A stretch of DNA of 64,000 nt from Rostrohypoxylon terebratum. Lineage: Eukaryota; Ascomycota; Sordariomycetes; Xylariales; Hypoxylaceae. Positions 13,416 to 24,501 of this stretch are shown piece after piece (position 1 is the first letter of the stretch; every line of letters starts with the position of its first letter). The stretch lies in assembly GCA_022497145.1 (NCBI GenBank), contig MU385893.1, forward strand, positions 1-64,000. The letters run 5' to 3'. The notes beneath the pieces were generated by a model. The model was not told the origin of the DNA. It worked only from the letters and a program-made list of their open reading frames with translations, and made no database searches. The position numbers and the translations under genes are program-made.

Positions 13416-16400
13416 GGGAACAAGTTTTTGCTGTTACTTTCGCAACAGCCGGTGACTGGAGAGGAGATATCTAATCTCCTCGGAGTGTAAGTGCTCCAAT
13501 AGGCCTGCGTCGCGTATCGGGCCTTCCTACAAGTTTCGAGGTCCGAAAACTTCCCAATACCATGCACGGTAGAGTCGAGTAGGCAGCTTCTGAGAAAACT
13601 TGGGCGTTATACTGGTGTCAGGATCACTACCTTGCTAGGTAGGAGCAACGTTAGGAGGCAATCAAGGTCCTCTGCTAAGAAACGAGGGATAGGTTAGTAC
13701 GCGAGCGTTTGTTGTTTGTGATTTCAGTTTAGAAGGCAATCTCAAGACATGAAGGAATGAAGGGAGACTAGAGTAAGTGGTATCGGGGTCCTGGGATAAT
13801 GGGAGGGGCCTAAGCTAGGAATGTCGAGATTGTCTAGGCTTAGCTAAACAATTTCAGGGTATCTTCTCAACGCCGAGTTTCAGGCCTTATTCGCTATGAC
13901 GAAGCCCCTTCCACTAAACCGGTAACATGCCAGAAGTACCTAGGAAGATCCTTTCCTGCGTTCCACCATGCGCTATTGGTATTGGAAGTCGGAAGAGAAC
14001 TATGCCACTATGCGTACCTCGTGGGTTTCGATGCAGCAACCCGGCAAACGGAAGACCATCACTCCCGATCTTTCTCGCGTAGAAAATCATATAAAAGAAA
14101 GTAATTTACCTTTGCTGCGGCTCCCCACTGATGATTCCTAATTCCAACGAGACACTGTACCGACTAGTAATGGCAATCAAAGCTTTCTTTTTCAAGAAAA
14201 GCTAGTAATATAGCAGGTACTCGAGGTTAGATGCTAGAAATAGTGGTGAGAATTTGTTCAGGATGGTTCCACCAGTTTGCCAGAAGGTCCGATTTCGATT
14301 GTTCTCTTTTCGAATCGAGTCGAGTTGTATCGTCTTTGCTCTCGAATGCAAAGCGATCTAATTAAAATTTCCACGACCAATTAGAAGAATAGGTGAACAG
14401 TGACTGAAATATTCGTAGTCGACAATATATCGAGAGGTGCAAGGAAATGGTAACAGAGACGTGATCGGGTGGGGATTCGTGGGAAAGATGTGTATATAGA
14501 TGGATAAAAGACGGATGCGTCGTATTGTACTCTCGGATCCGTGCGATGGACCTTGCGTCGAGTTTTGTGCAGCCGCAAATAGTTGACTTTTCCAAGGCCA
14601 ATGCCAGTGCCAATGGCCCAATGCAAAACGTTCGAACCGAACTTGTGTATGTACGTGCGTGCGTGGAGTCGTGGAGGCGTGGAGGCGTGGATGTGTGGGT
14701 GCGTGGGTGCGTGTGGTATATGCAGGTGTTGAATTGGTTGAATTGGGATATACCTGTGTAGGTGTGTAAGTGTAAGTGGTAGATGGTAAAAGTGTGGGAG
14801 AAGTGGTCAGTGGCATGTAAGACGAAACGCAGATATTCAAGGTAGGTTAAGGCAAGTAAGGTAGGGAAGTAGGGGAGATGCAGGAGAAAAAAAAATGGAA
14901 GCTAGCCAATACGCTCCTGCATGTTGCTGCTGCTATCAACTATTATCTTATTATCCACGTTATTGGACCTGTCGGTTGCTACCCTCCATGCAGCTATGCC
15001 TAACAAAGGTTCGGCAACGTTCTTTTAGGCATGATGGACCTACGAGCCGGGAAGATGTACAATAATACTCACATACGTACCATATAATTTACAGTGTAGG
15101 TAATGTACTACTTGCAGTTGGAGACAGGGGGAAAGAAGAGACTGGGGCACTTTCAGGAACGCAACCTTGACGGGATTGGAGCTGTTAGGGGAGGTGCAAG
15201 CTCCAGTAGTTTAACACTATTAATTGGCGGGTTTTGGACGAGCAGGACGAGCTCAGGTTAGAACGGCTGCTAATTTGACACCCACTACAACCTAGCAGGG
15301 ATGCAAGCTCAATGGTGGGACGACAGGATACAAGGATTAATCTTGCAGGTGCAGGGTATCCGGGGTTTCCCCAGTCGCCAGAACTCTAACCATATTCAGT
15401 CTAGCTGGTCAAGCTCGTCGTACAGTAACGTACACTGTAGCCGACAAACTGCAAGCTGCAAGCTGCAAGCTTAGTCCAAGTGTTCGCGGGAGTTTCCATG
15501 AGAAGCGTTTACTCAGCCCATTATCCATCGTCAGCTCTGTCAAGTCTACTACATTTACTACCTACTTAATGTACTACATAACCTCAAAGTATGGATGTAA
15601 TATATATGGATACATCATATTACTTCGTACATCATCCCTAGATACTATATACGCCACCGACTCTTCAATTTTCTCACGCGAGATCTGTTCTATGCCGACG
15701 CCTTTCTCTGAGCCATCTTACTTAATGTTCGCCGACCTGAAAGGTGAAAAAAAAATCACGTAAATTTTGGAGGCTTACGACCAACAGTCGTCAGTGATCA
15801 CATACGCACATACGCTCATTCATGCAACCCTTAACTCCAATTCGTGTTTTTTTTTTACCTAAATGTTCAGCTCTTATACTATCTTTAAGGTCTTTAATGG
15901 GATTTCTCTTTGTTTTTGAAGTATTATTGTTGGATCCATGCAGTTATCACACTCGTCGCTAATACATTTTAAGACATTGGAGAGTTTGACTTTTTATGCC
16001 ACCCATATGATCCATAGATCCATAGCATCTACCTATCTAACCGATGAAGTATTAACAAACCATTCGAGATAAATTCTCACTACAAACACTCCATACTTCC
16101 GGTCGAAAGCGAATTAGGTATGTAAACTATAATAAATAGCAAATAGCACAAACTGTATATCTTTAAATCTGTTTGTATAGTCGGGGATTTGGGGGTTAGT
16201 GTACCGAATTACTAACGAACGTGGGCCGTCGTAAGCAACCTGGCGGATCGTACCGTTCTTTGGGAAATATCGAGATGGTAGATCCCCCCTTCTAGCCACT
16301 AATGACACAGAGTTTTCCGGCGGAAAAATAAGTACATAAGTTCTATATGAGATTTTCTACTATGTAGTTGTCTAGATTCCGGTTGGGAAATGAGAATGGA

Positions 16401-19400
16401 ACGTCAACTCTTAGGGAGGTGGACAGTTGAATCTTGAACGTCAAGTTGAATGTGAGGTTGGAGAATCGATGTCAATGTTTGTTGGCAGCATGGGGGGAAA
16501 ATACTACGGATCAGATAATATGCACGGCAGGTACGGGTATGACTGCCTCAGTCGGAATAACTTCCCTATGAGATTATTATCTACAATATACAATGACGGT
16601 TTAAAAATACACACCTTGATTAATTATCATTGGTTTTAAACTCCGCCCTAAAGGATTGGTAACTTCCTCGATAGCTACTAAGCAGGTAGTCTTGGTAACT
16701 ATCAGATGCAAATTCTTCAAATGAACCTTGAACCATAATCATATACGGATACAGAAACCTCGGAAAAAGTTACACAACATCCCTAATAGTAGCAGCAGTA
16801 GCAGCCGGAGCAGTAGCAGTAGCAGTAGCAGTAGCAGTAGCAGTGCTAAAAGTCTAGAGCGTGATTGACTTTGTGTCATACTGTACATCGATATCACATC
16901 GTCAACTGGATATGTACATATAACAACATTAGACCAATGAGATGGAGAACCAAACCATGCCGCATGCATTTAGTGCAACCTTATATCTCTATTCGTTCAT
17001 TGGATTCTTCAACACTCATCTCTTTTTTTTTCGTCCAACACTGCTTCTACATACCACACACCACAATGACTGCACACCACACACACCATCAGCCGTTGCA
17101 TCGCTTACCACTGAAGAACGCCATTTTTCATCCCGCGTTCCGCATCCCGCATATATTGTAGTTCCAATGATCTTCAGGAACAAGCCATAAGGGTCCATAG
17201 GACAATGAATTGTTCAATAGAATCGACCCCGACTATACGCGGCATTAGTCGCGCATACATCGAATATCAACCTTACCAATCAAAATTTCGAGGCTTTCTT
17301 ACAGCTTCAACAATACATAACCCGCCCCGAAACCCTCCACCTCGCATAGTCTTCTCCTACATCTCCTAAGCCACAGCCCACCTATAGGCACTTTTCAGGA
17401 TGTTTGATTAGTTACGAGTCTCCGAGGCTTGCATTATCACCATCACTAACATCCTTCGGGGTATCCTCTTTTGAATATCTCCTCACTTCCTCTCGGCAAG
17501 ATCCAGCCCAGAGATTTAATACATCGCCACCGGATCTGACACTATCCAGCTTGTCAGCTTTCTTCCGGTCAGTCTGCCAGTTCAGTCGTATTCAGAGGTA
17601 GTACATAGTACTATAATCCATATAATTGGTCTTGGCCACCTTACGAATGATGTCGTTGCCACAGTGCCACACGAACCACACTTGACAAGGAAAAGTAAAA
17701 AGCAACTGAGAACGTTTTCGGCCGCTCTACCGTATCCAGACGTGTTTCTGATACTGTCGGCTGCAAGGGGTAAGCGGCACCCACGCACAGCTCAGGGATT
17801 TCCCTGTGACAACGACAGGACCCTGTCTAGCCCAGCGAAGCCTCGAGCTGCTAATGCAAGCCTCTTCCATCCTTTCCCGCGTAAGCTTCCTTGCGACATG
17901 TGTAGACTAGGAACATCCACGTTGGCCGAGTTCGGGAGCTCGCCAAAAATGAACGTGCTTCCGGATCATCAACAGCACTAGATTATACGAAAGTCCCGGA
18001 GCTTCACCCGGTTCACCTACTTCCGAATTCGATCTTCTCTAGATCAGCAACAATCATTCGTTTAAGGTGTTGTAGATAAACTCCCCAGAACAGTCTAATA
18101 ACAATACTTCGCGCCTATTCCACTATTCCGCGCAAAGCCACGGCGCGAAAAATCCAGCAAGCATAATGAGCGCCACGCATCGCTGCTACCGTATCCTCGA
18201 GACTTAGATTACCTCTTCTAAGTCGAGCGATTGGGTCCAATTGGCAGCGAATACGTGAGAATTGCCTTAACCTTCAAAGCTCGTATCTGCATTAAAGCCA
18301 AATCCGCAATCTGGATGTTGATTTCCCCCAATAGCAGGCAAATGCGACTGGCGACAACCAGCTGTGAGATCTGTCTCGTTCGAGATTATCGACTATTGCC
18401 TGCGGTCTGCGGAAAATGTCGTGTAGATATCACGATATGCCACGCCCCACGATCGCGACGCAGGTCGACTTAGCGAGTTCTCTTCAAGTACCGGGGTATT
18501 ATGATATCTTCTCTTGTATCATCAAATCAAACTAGCCAGCTAGGCGCGGCGCGAAGCTCATGACAATCACATGGCTACATGGGATCGTTGAATTGGATAG
18601 GTACCTAGGCCTAAAAGTGAATTGCTAAATTCACTGACTACCTTACTATGTGTCATTGTGTCCGCTGTCAAAGAGAGCTGCAGTACCAAAAGAATTAAGA
18701 TTATAATTACGAGCGACCAACCACTTACCTTGTTTGGGTGCCAATCTGGGGAGTAGAGCCGAGAGAGCTCACTTAATGATAGTGTCGTCACAGATCTCGA
18801 CTGAGTCGAATTTGGTTGCCAAGCAGCCAAGGCTACTACTATGTAATCCATCATAGTACATGGGACTGACAGAGCTAAGAGTCTAAGACAGATCGTCGCG
18901 TTTTTCAGCATCAAATACCAATCTGGTGTCAATAACGTCACATACATGCTTGCGCTACCAAAGTCCGAATATCACGACGGAGTTCTTCGATGTCGACCTA
19001 CTATGTAGTAGGGTAGTAGGTAGGCAGGCTGGTAGGTACCAGGATATCGAGTACCTAGTAGTACCCAGCTTGCCACGAGGGGAAATATCGTCAAAACCCG
19101 ACTTTTCTCTTTGATGTGATAGGTAATGTGCCAACTTACATATGGATACCTACCGCTCTACCTAGTACCAAGCCTTATCTTAGCTGGGTACGTTGGTTCT
19201 CAATGTGGCGTCAACAGGCGCCAGCGTCAGGCCGATGCAATCCCTAAAAACCGATTCCTAGCACGACCTGCAAGATTACAGACTCCACCAAAATGCGTAC
19301 CATAAAGTCCGCTTCTAGAATGAGACCAGGGAGCTTGCCATGAACAAAATCTAGAATACTGAAGGAATTAACCCTAGCTCAGCCTGTCTGTATTACTTCG

Positions 19401-20677
19401 TGGCGCACATTGTCAATTACACGCGTGCGGAATGACCACTTCAATGCCTAATTGTTGAATCGAGAGGTCTTCATGTGCAGGTTTATCTCTGGATCTGACA
19501 GAACACTATCGATTCATCGTCGCCGAACAACCTCGGCATACAATGATCTTCTTGTCTGTGCGGTTTCTTATTACTGATAGTACGAAGAACCTCCAGAGAA
19601 CTAATTGAGAGTTAGCTTGAGCCATTCATTGTCAAAGCTTCCCCACCTATCTACTTAAAGCTGCCTCTAGCTGCATACACACCCAAGATCAACTCTCAGA
19701 GGTGTCCCGCTCGTGCTGACCCGGAAGCCTTCCGGAGCTACATACATACTTACTGAGTAGGATGACCAGGTCATGGAACGGAGAGATCCTGACGCAATCT
19801 TGAAGGGTAACCCTTGAAGAACGCATATCCAAACTGAGCAAGGGCCTCGATGAAGTTAGTAATTCAAAGTCGCTAACCCATGCAAAAGGTCTAAGCACAC
19901 ACTCACAAGAATTTATTCCAAAGCGATTGGTATCGCTTGAGCACGGTTACGTACAACTCAGGTGTCAACCTAGGTCCTAGGTCCTAGGTATATGTGAAAC
20001 GGCAATTTATAAAATCACAATCACAACATAATAAGGTGCACACAAATAGAGTAGCTTAGCAAACCAGCTCTCTGAAAATTCGACGTCTCCTAATAGATGT
20101 CATCCCAGAAGAACCATTCGATCGATTCACCAACTCGCTCGACTAAAGTAGCCGACGCACAAAGTCAGGGTCAAATACAGCTATCATATTTGATAATCGC
20201 TCATGTAGTATTATCAGCTCTTTTTCCTTGTCAAGCTTCAACGCCAAAATGCAATGCATAACAAGAAATTTTCAGGAGTACGCCCGAACTAGGGTCAACC
20301 GAGCTTCCGGGCCACTACCTACTTGCAGCGATGCTAGGGAAATCTTCGTATTTTGCGATGCAAAGGATTCAGATCCACCTCCCGAAAGATTCTAACGGCC
20401 CTGCTAAATAAGAAGTCCTGCAAGGGATCTCTCTTGAACCATACGAACGGGTATGGCATTGACGAATCCTAGACGCACTACCTAAGTAGGCGAACGGATC
20501 TCAGCTACAACAGCCCCACCGATGAGCATCATCAATCAATCAATCAGTCAGCACAGCTCTGATCATATATCTGTTCCCCTACCACTACTTGGTTCACCGA
20601 GAAGCAGGAATACAATCGGGCACAATATTCCTACAAGACGCAATGAATGTCTTACTCAAAACATGCAAATCACACTA
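13384..20677. other. Gene desert
   Basis: About 7.3 kb with no gene I can support. It holds GT/CG-rich imperfect repeats (about 14640-14720), a triple GCAAGCT repeat at about 15450-15470, a CAG/TAG microsatellite at 16786-16847, and CCTAGGT tandems at about 19970-19992. Frames such as those at 14358-14840 and 17664-17981 translate to low-complexity or unstructured peptides with no family features. Confidence 0.5.
16786..16847. repeat. Trinucleotide microsatellite (AGC/AGT)n
   Basis: A run of AGCAGT/AGCAGC-type trinucleotide units in non-coding DNA. Read on the minus strand it gives a leucine run, which explains the hydrophobic frame there; I do not regard that as a gene. Confidence 0.85.
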
Positions 20678-21082
20678 CAGTCCACCTTGGCCATAACGAT
20701 ACGCCAATATCACCACTTAAATATCGTTATATGAAAGTATCGTAATACCCCGATTGTCTCCACATGTACCCATATTATACTCTCACACTATATTTACTAG
20801 GGAATATACCTAGTACTGAGCTAAAGATACAAATTTATTCTTATTTACTTTAAATTTAGGAATTATATAAATTTAAACCGAAGCAATAAAAGTGGAGTTT
20901 TTTGCTTAAGTGTAATTTTACCTTACCTATAACGATTTTTATGAGGGTATCACTAAAATCTTACGATTTTCGTTATGGGAAAAAATATCGTTATTTACAT
21001 ACAAAATTTCCCAATCCCCTAGATCATATCGTTATAGGCGAATATCGTTATGCACTATAATCGTTATGGCCAAGGTGGACTG
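20678..21082. mobile_element. MITE with 23-bp perfect TIRs and TA target duplication
   Basis: Left end CAGTCCACCTTGGCCATAAC... (20678-20700) and right end its exact inverse complement (21060-21082) give 23-bp perfect terminal inverted repeats. Both are flanked by TA (20676-20677 and 21083-21084). The 405-bp interior is AT-rich and has no coding capacity. It carries at least eight copies in both orientations of a CGTTAT core, mostly inside ATCGTTAT (for example near 20725, 20935, 20970, 20985, 21025, 21043). TA duplication and CAGT termini fit a non-autonomous Tc1/mariner-type (pogo/Fot-like) element; the superfamily is inferred from the ends only. Confidence 0.85.
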
Positions 21083-21084
21083 TA

Positions 21085-22965
21085 CTGGATTTCAGCGATA
21101 CCTGTGAGATTGTGCTACGGAATCTCATCGACTCGTAGACGAAGATACTTCTATGACGGCATTTGCCGTTTCACCTGTACACGTATTATTTGTTCCAAGT
21201 TTTATGATTCTTTCATTCGAGCTATGAAATCCTTAGAGAAACGATTGTCACCATTTCCAGGAAAAAAAAGCCCTTAGCTCCATTGGCTAGGCATGGCGTA
21301 AACGACAAATTTGAGAGAGTCTAGATAATAACCGGCATTGGGAATTGACTTTTAGAACATGCCCAATCAAATTTGATACCGATCACCCGGCACAAGCTAC
21401 GCGGCATCTCTAAGACATGAGTAGAACATGTAGTTTCTCGAGGTCAGACTATCCCTGGAAAAACTTCCAGCGGCGAGAGGCGTGCAACAAGACGAGGCGG
21501 TGGCTCGAGGCAAGTTGCCGTGATTATTTAGAGACCATGGCGTAGACTAATGTGCTTAGCCGAAGATGGCGCTTCGAACCATTCACCTAAGGTAGGTACT
21601 TTAATAGGTTGCCCTGGCAATCATAAATTTGCAGGAACCGTTGGTCCTTGCTAACCGTTCGCCTGGGCGCCCCCAGAAATGGTCCGGAGCTCTGCCCAGC
21701 GTTCAATTCATTGCCTGTCATTATTACTGCAATGACCTCATCCGCAAGGGGCTACCACTCGCGGAAGTGCCGTTACAAACCTCTGGGTAGACGCAAATGT
21801 CAATTCGTGTCAAAGCCTAGATTGAGTTAGATCTCGCGGATGCGGCCTCTATGAAGCGGTGACACCTTAAAAGGGCTGAAAGGATGATCGCTCCAGGGGT
21901 ATCACGATTCAACATGGAATCCGGATCTGATCTGATTCCGGTCAGTGCATAAACATGTGCACGGGCTCGAGCATAGGAGAGTTGGTTTCGCCTCTCGAGC
22001 AACGAAACGAGAAATGATACCGGAGTAATCTATAATCAATTAACCCTCCCTTTGATGTCGACGTACAGACGTATCAAGCCGAATCCCCAATTTGCATTTG
22101 TTCACACGTCGGGTAGCCAATTACCTCACAGGCAAAGACAATCTACCAACGAGAGATCTTGGCGAAGAGAATATCACTCAAAAACGTCAGCAATTGTATT
22201 GATCCTACTACCGGCTCTTCCGGTCGGACTTTGTCCGTCCGTATAGGGCAGCACTCTATCCCGTCCTGAACAGCAGGTATCCAAATTGGGAATTAAGGAT
22301 GCCCATCTAGGGTGAGAATCGGGTTCATTGAGAAACATATCATCCCATATCGTGTTGTATCATGCCTACTACCTAGAATCCTAGATATACACCGTCGCAC
22401 TGCAAGGCTGAGAATGCTTATTTCCTCATTCCAGGAGTCACGCGAGCTACGCAGGTACGCGAGCAGCCACGAGGGACTCGCAATATAATTATAATAGCCC
22501 AACCTACACTATTTGGTCGTCCTCTTGTACACTGGAAGGGACGGAGACGTCGTGGCCGCGCACTCCGCGACCCCCTTAGCGCCATTCTAGGGGCGGGACA
22601 CACTGAAGATCTGTATCTGCCTGCATCTTGCAGTGCTGATCCTCCCCCCTTCATGTAAGAATCTACACCCAAGTATCTCACCAACAGCAGGTCCGGCAGT
22701 AGATATTCTCCCCATTTAGGCTACTACGACGGTATGATGCAAATCCGACCTAGCCGCGTATCTTTACACAGATACATCGGGCAGATAGGCGAGAAATCTC
22801 AACCCCCCCCTTTTTTTTTTCTTCTTATTCTGATTCACTGTGCGGGACTTATGTAAAACGGTCATATGGTGGTGGTGGTGGTGCCTTGAGTAGTGTATTA
22901 TGGATTATGTATTACTACTACTACTACTATGTGTGATTTTTATCCCGCTGCAGCAAGCCTAACGC
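21085..22965. other. Intergenic region, no gene seen
   Basis: About 1.9 kb between the MITE and the EEP-jacalin gene. Only short unsupported frames. A poly-C/poly-T tract (about 22805-22830) and (GGT)n and (ACT)n runs (about 22868-22930) lie just downstream of the next gene's stop. Confidence 0.5.
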
Positions 22966-24501
22966 TTACTGCGGCGCATACACGAACGCCAGCTGGTCCA
23001 TCTCATCTCCGTCCTGGCCCAGGTACCCAACGATACCCCATCCGGATGGCGCGGTGAAAGTCGAGCAATCAGAGGTAGAGGTGCCGGACTCGAGGGTTCG
23101 TCCGGTGCTCGTGGTCGCCTTGATGTAGAAGTTGCGCGTCTCGCCGCTCTTCTGGCCCTGGCAGAGCACCGCGCTAGTCCAGTACTCGCCGGAGTTCAGG
23201 GTCAGGGACGAGGCAGAGCCGCCTGTGCCGCCGTGCGTGAAGGTTGTTCCGTCGGTAAGCGTAAGGCCGACGCTGTCAAGGCGGCTGCCGCCGCGGAAGC
23301 TCAGTACGCTGGCCTTGGGCGAGGTCTTGGTTGCGAGCGTAGTGACGTCAGTGAACCAGGTTCCGTGAGGGCCACCCCAGTATCCGGATTGGCGCAGGGA
23401 AGAGCCAGCCGACCAGGTGAAGTTGACGGTAATAGGGTTGTGGTCGGATAAGATGCTACCGTTAGACTGAAGGAACTTGGTGCTTTCGTAGTTCCAGTAG
23501 GTAGCCTTCAGAGTTAGGAGCGGGCTGCCACGGTAGAAGACCTTGTCGACGGTCTCGCAGTAGTTGGTCGTGCTGGGGTTGTCGCAAATGGTTTCCTCAG
23601 TGGGGACAACACCGCCGCGGATCAGCTCGACCCACGTGTCTGTCATGCCGTTCTGCGTGGAGAAGATGGTGATGCCATCGGCAGATCGCGTGTATCGGCT
23701 GTTAGTGTCGCCATAGACGAGGACCGCGTTACCAATGCTGTTGGTGTCGATAGCATCAGCAACCTGCTTGAGATTAGCAGCACGGGCCACCTCGTCGCCA
23801 TCCTCGGTGCCGGCATCCGCGTGCAAGTTGTAGACATCGACGTAGACGCCATCATCAATGATAGCGCGCATGAAGGTGTAGCCCTTGGGAGTTAGGCAGT
23901 CGCTCTCCGACGCATCGCTGCAAGTGGCCCACTTGACGCGGTCGAAGTCGATCCAATCGAAGTTGGCCAGGGTGTTGAGCCCGGAGCCGAACGGCACCCC
24001 GCCAGAAGTGGCCGTGCGGTATGGGTGCGTGTCGGTAGAGTAGATGTAGGCGTGGTAGTTGAAATCCTGTTCCCTGGATTTAGTTCAAGATCTTGCTTTG
24101 CTTGCTTCCAATCTCTAGTAGGTACTTTGCTCGGGCCTCTCATATCGACGAAAGGGAGTGAGAAAGCACAGGGGGCGGGCGCAGACACAAGGATTTTAAT
24201 GGGTTTCAAACCCTCACGTATCACGAATGCAGGGAGAGGGAGAAAACACTGTTTGTAATAAAGGGAGTCTGGGATGGGAAATGGCGTTGCCTACCTCCTG
24301 TACGTGAATTATGTCATAACCGTACTCGGCGAACTTCGCACCGATCTCCTCCGAGTTGGTGGCCTTGTCTCCAGGGACCTCGTTGCTGTTGAGGATTTCT
24401 GGCAAGCCTGCGACGTTCATGCTCAGGATGTTGAACTCGCCGCTGGTGGCTGCCAAGGCGCCGCCGGCCGAGATGGCTAGGTTGACAATCTGGTACTTCA
24501 T
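22966..24501 (-). CDS. Secreted endonuclease/exonuclease/phosphatase-family enzyme with C-terminal jacalin-like lectin
   Basis: Two exons, 24501-24295 and 24066-22966, phase 0, 435 aa. The 228-nt intron (GTAGGC donor, AACAG acceptor) is long for this window. Residues 1-18 form a signal peptide. The EEP fold follows, with its metal and catalytic set visible: N-I-L-S-M-N near residue 25, Glu69 (H-V-Q-E, last codon of exon 1), His151 (N-L-H-A-D), Asp189/Asn191 (Y-G-D-T-N) and Asp277-His278 (L-S-D-H-N-P). From about 296 to the end a jacalin-like beta-prism lectin begins G-Y-W-G-G-P-H-G-T-W-F and ends in aromatic/acidic loops. The set predicts a secreted, glycan-tethered phosphodiesterase (DNase, sphingomyelinase or inositol-phosphatase type; substrate not determinable). 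GC content is higher than the flanking deserts, as expected for coding DNA. Confidence 0.88.

Noticed and set aside
14358..14840. 160-codon frame on the minus strand
   Set aside because: It translates a GT/GC-rich repeat into Thr/His/Pro low complexity; no family features and overlapping frames of similar length.
16739..16969. Leucine-rich minus-strand frame
   Set aside because: Product of the AGC/AGT microsatellite, not a membrane protein.
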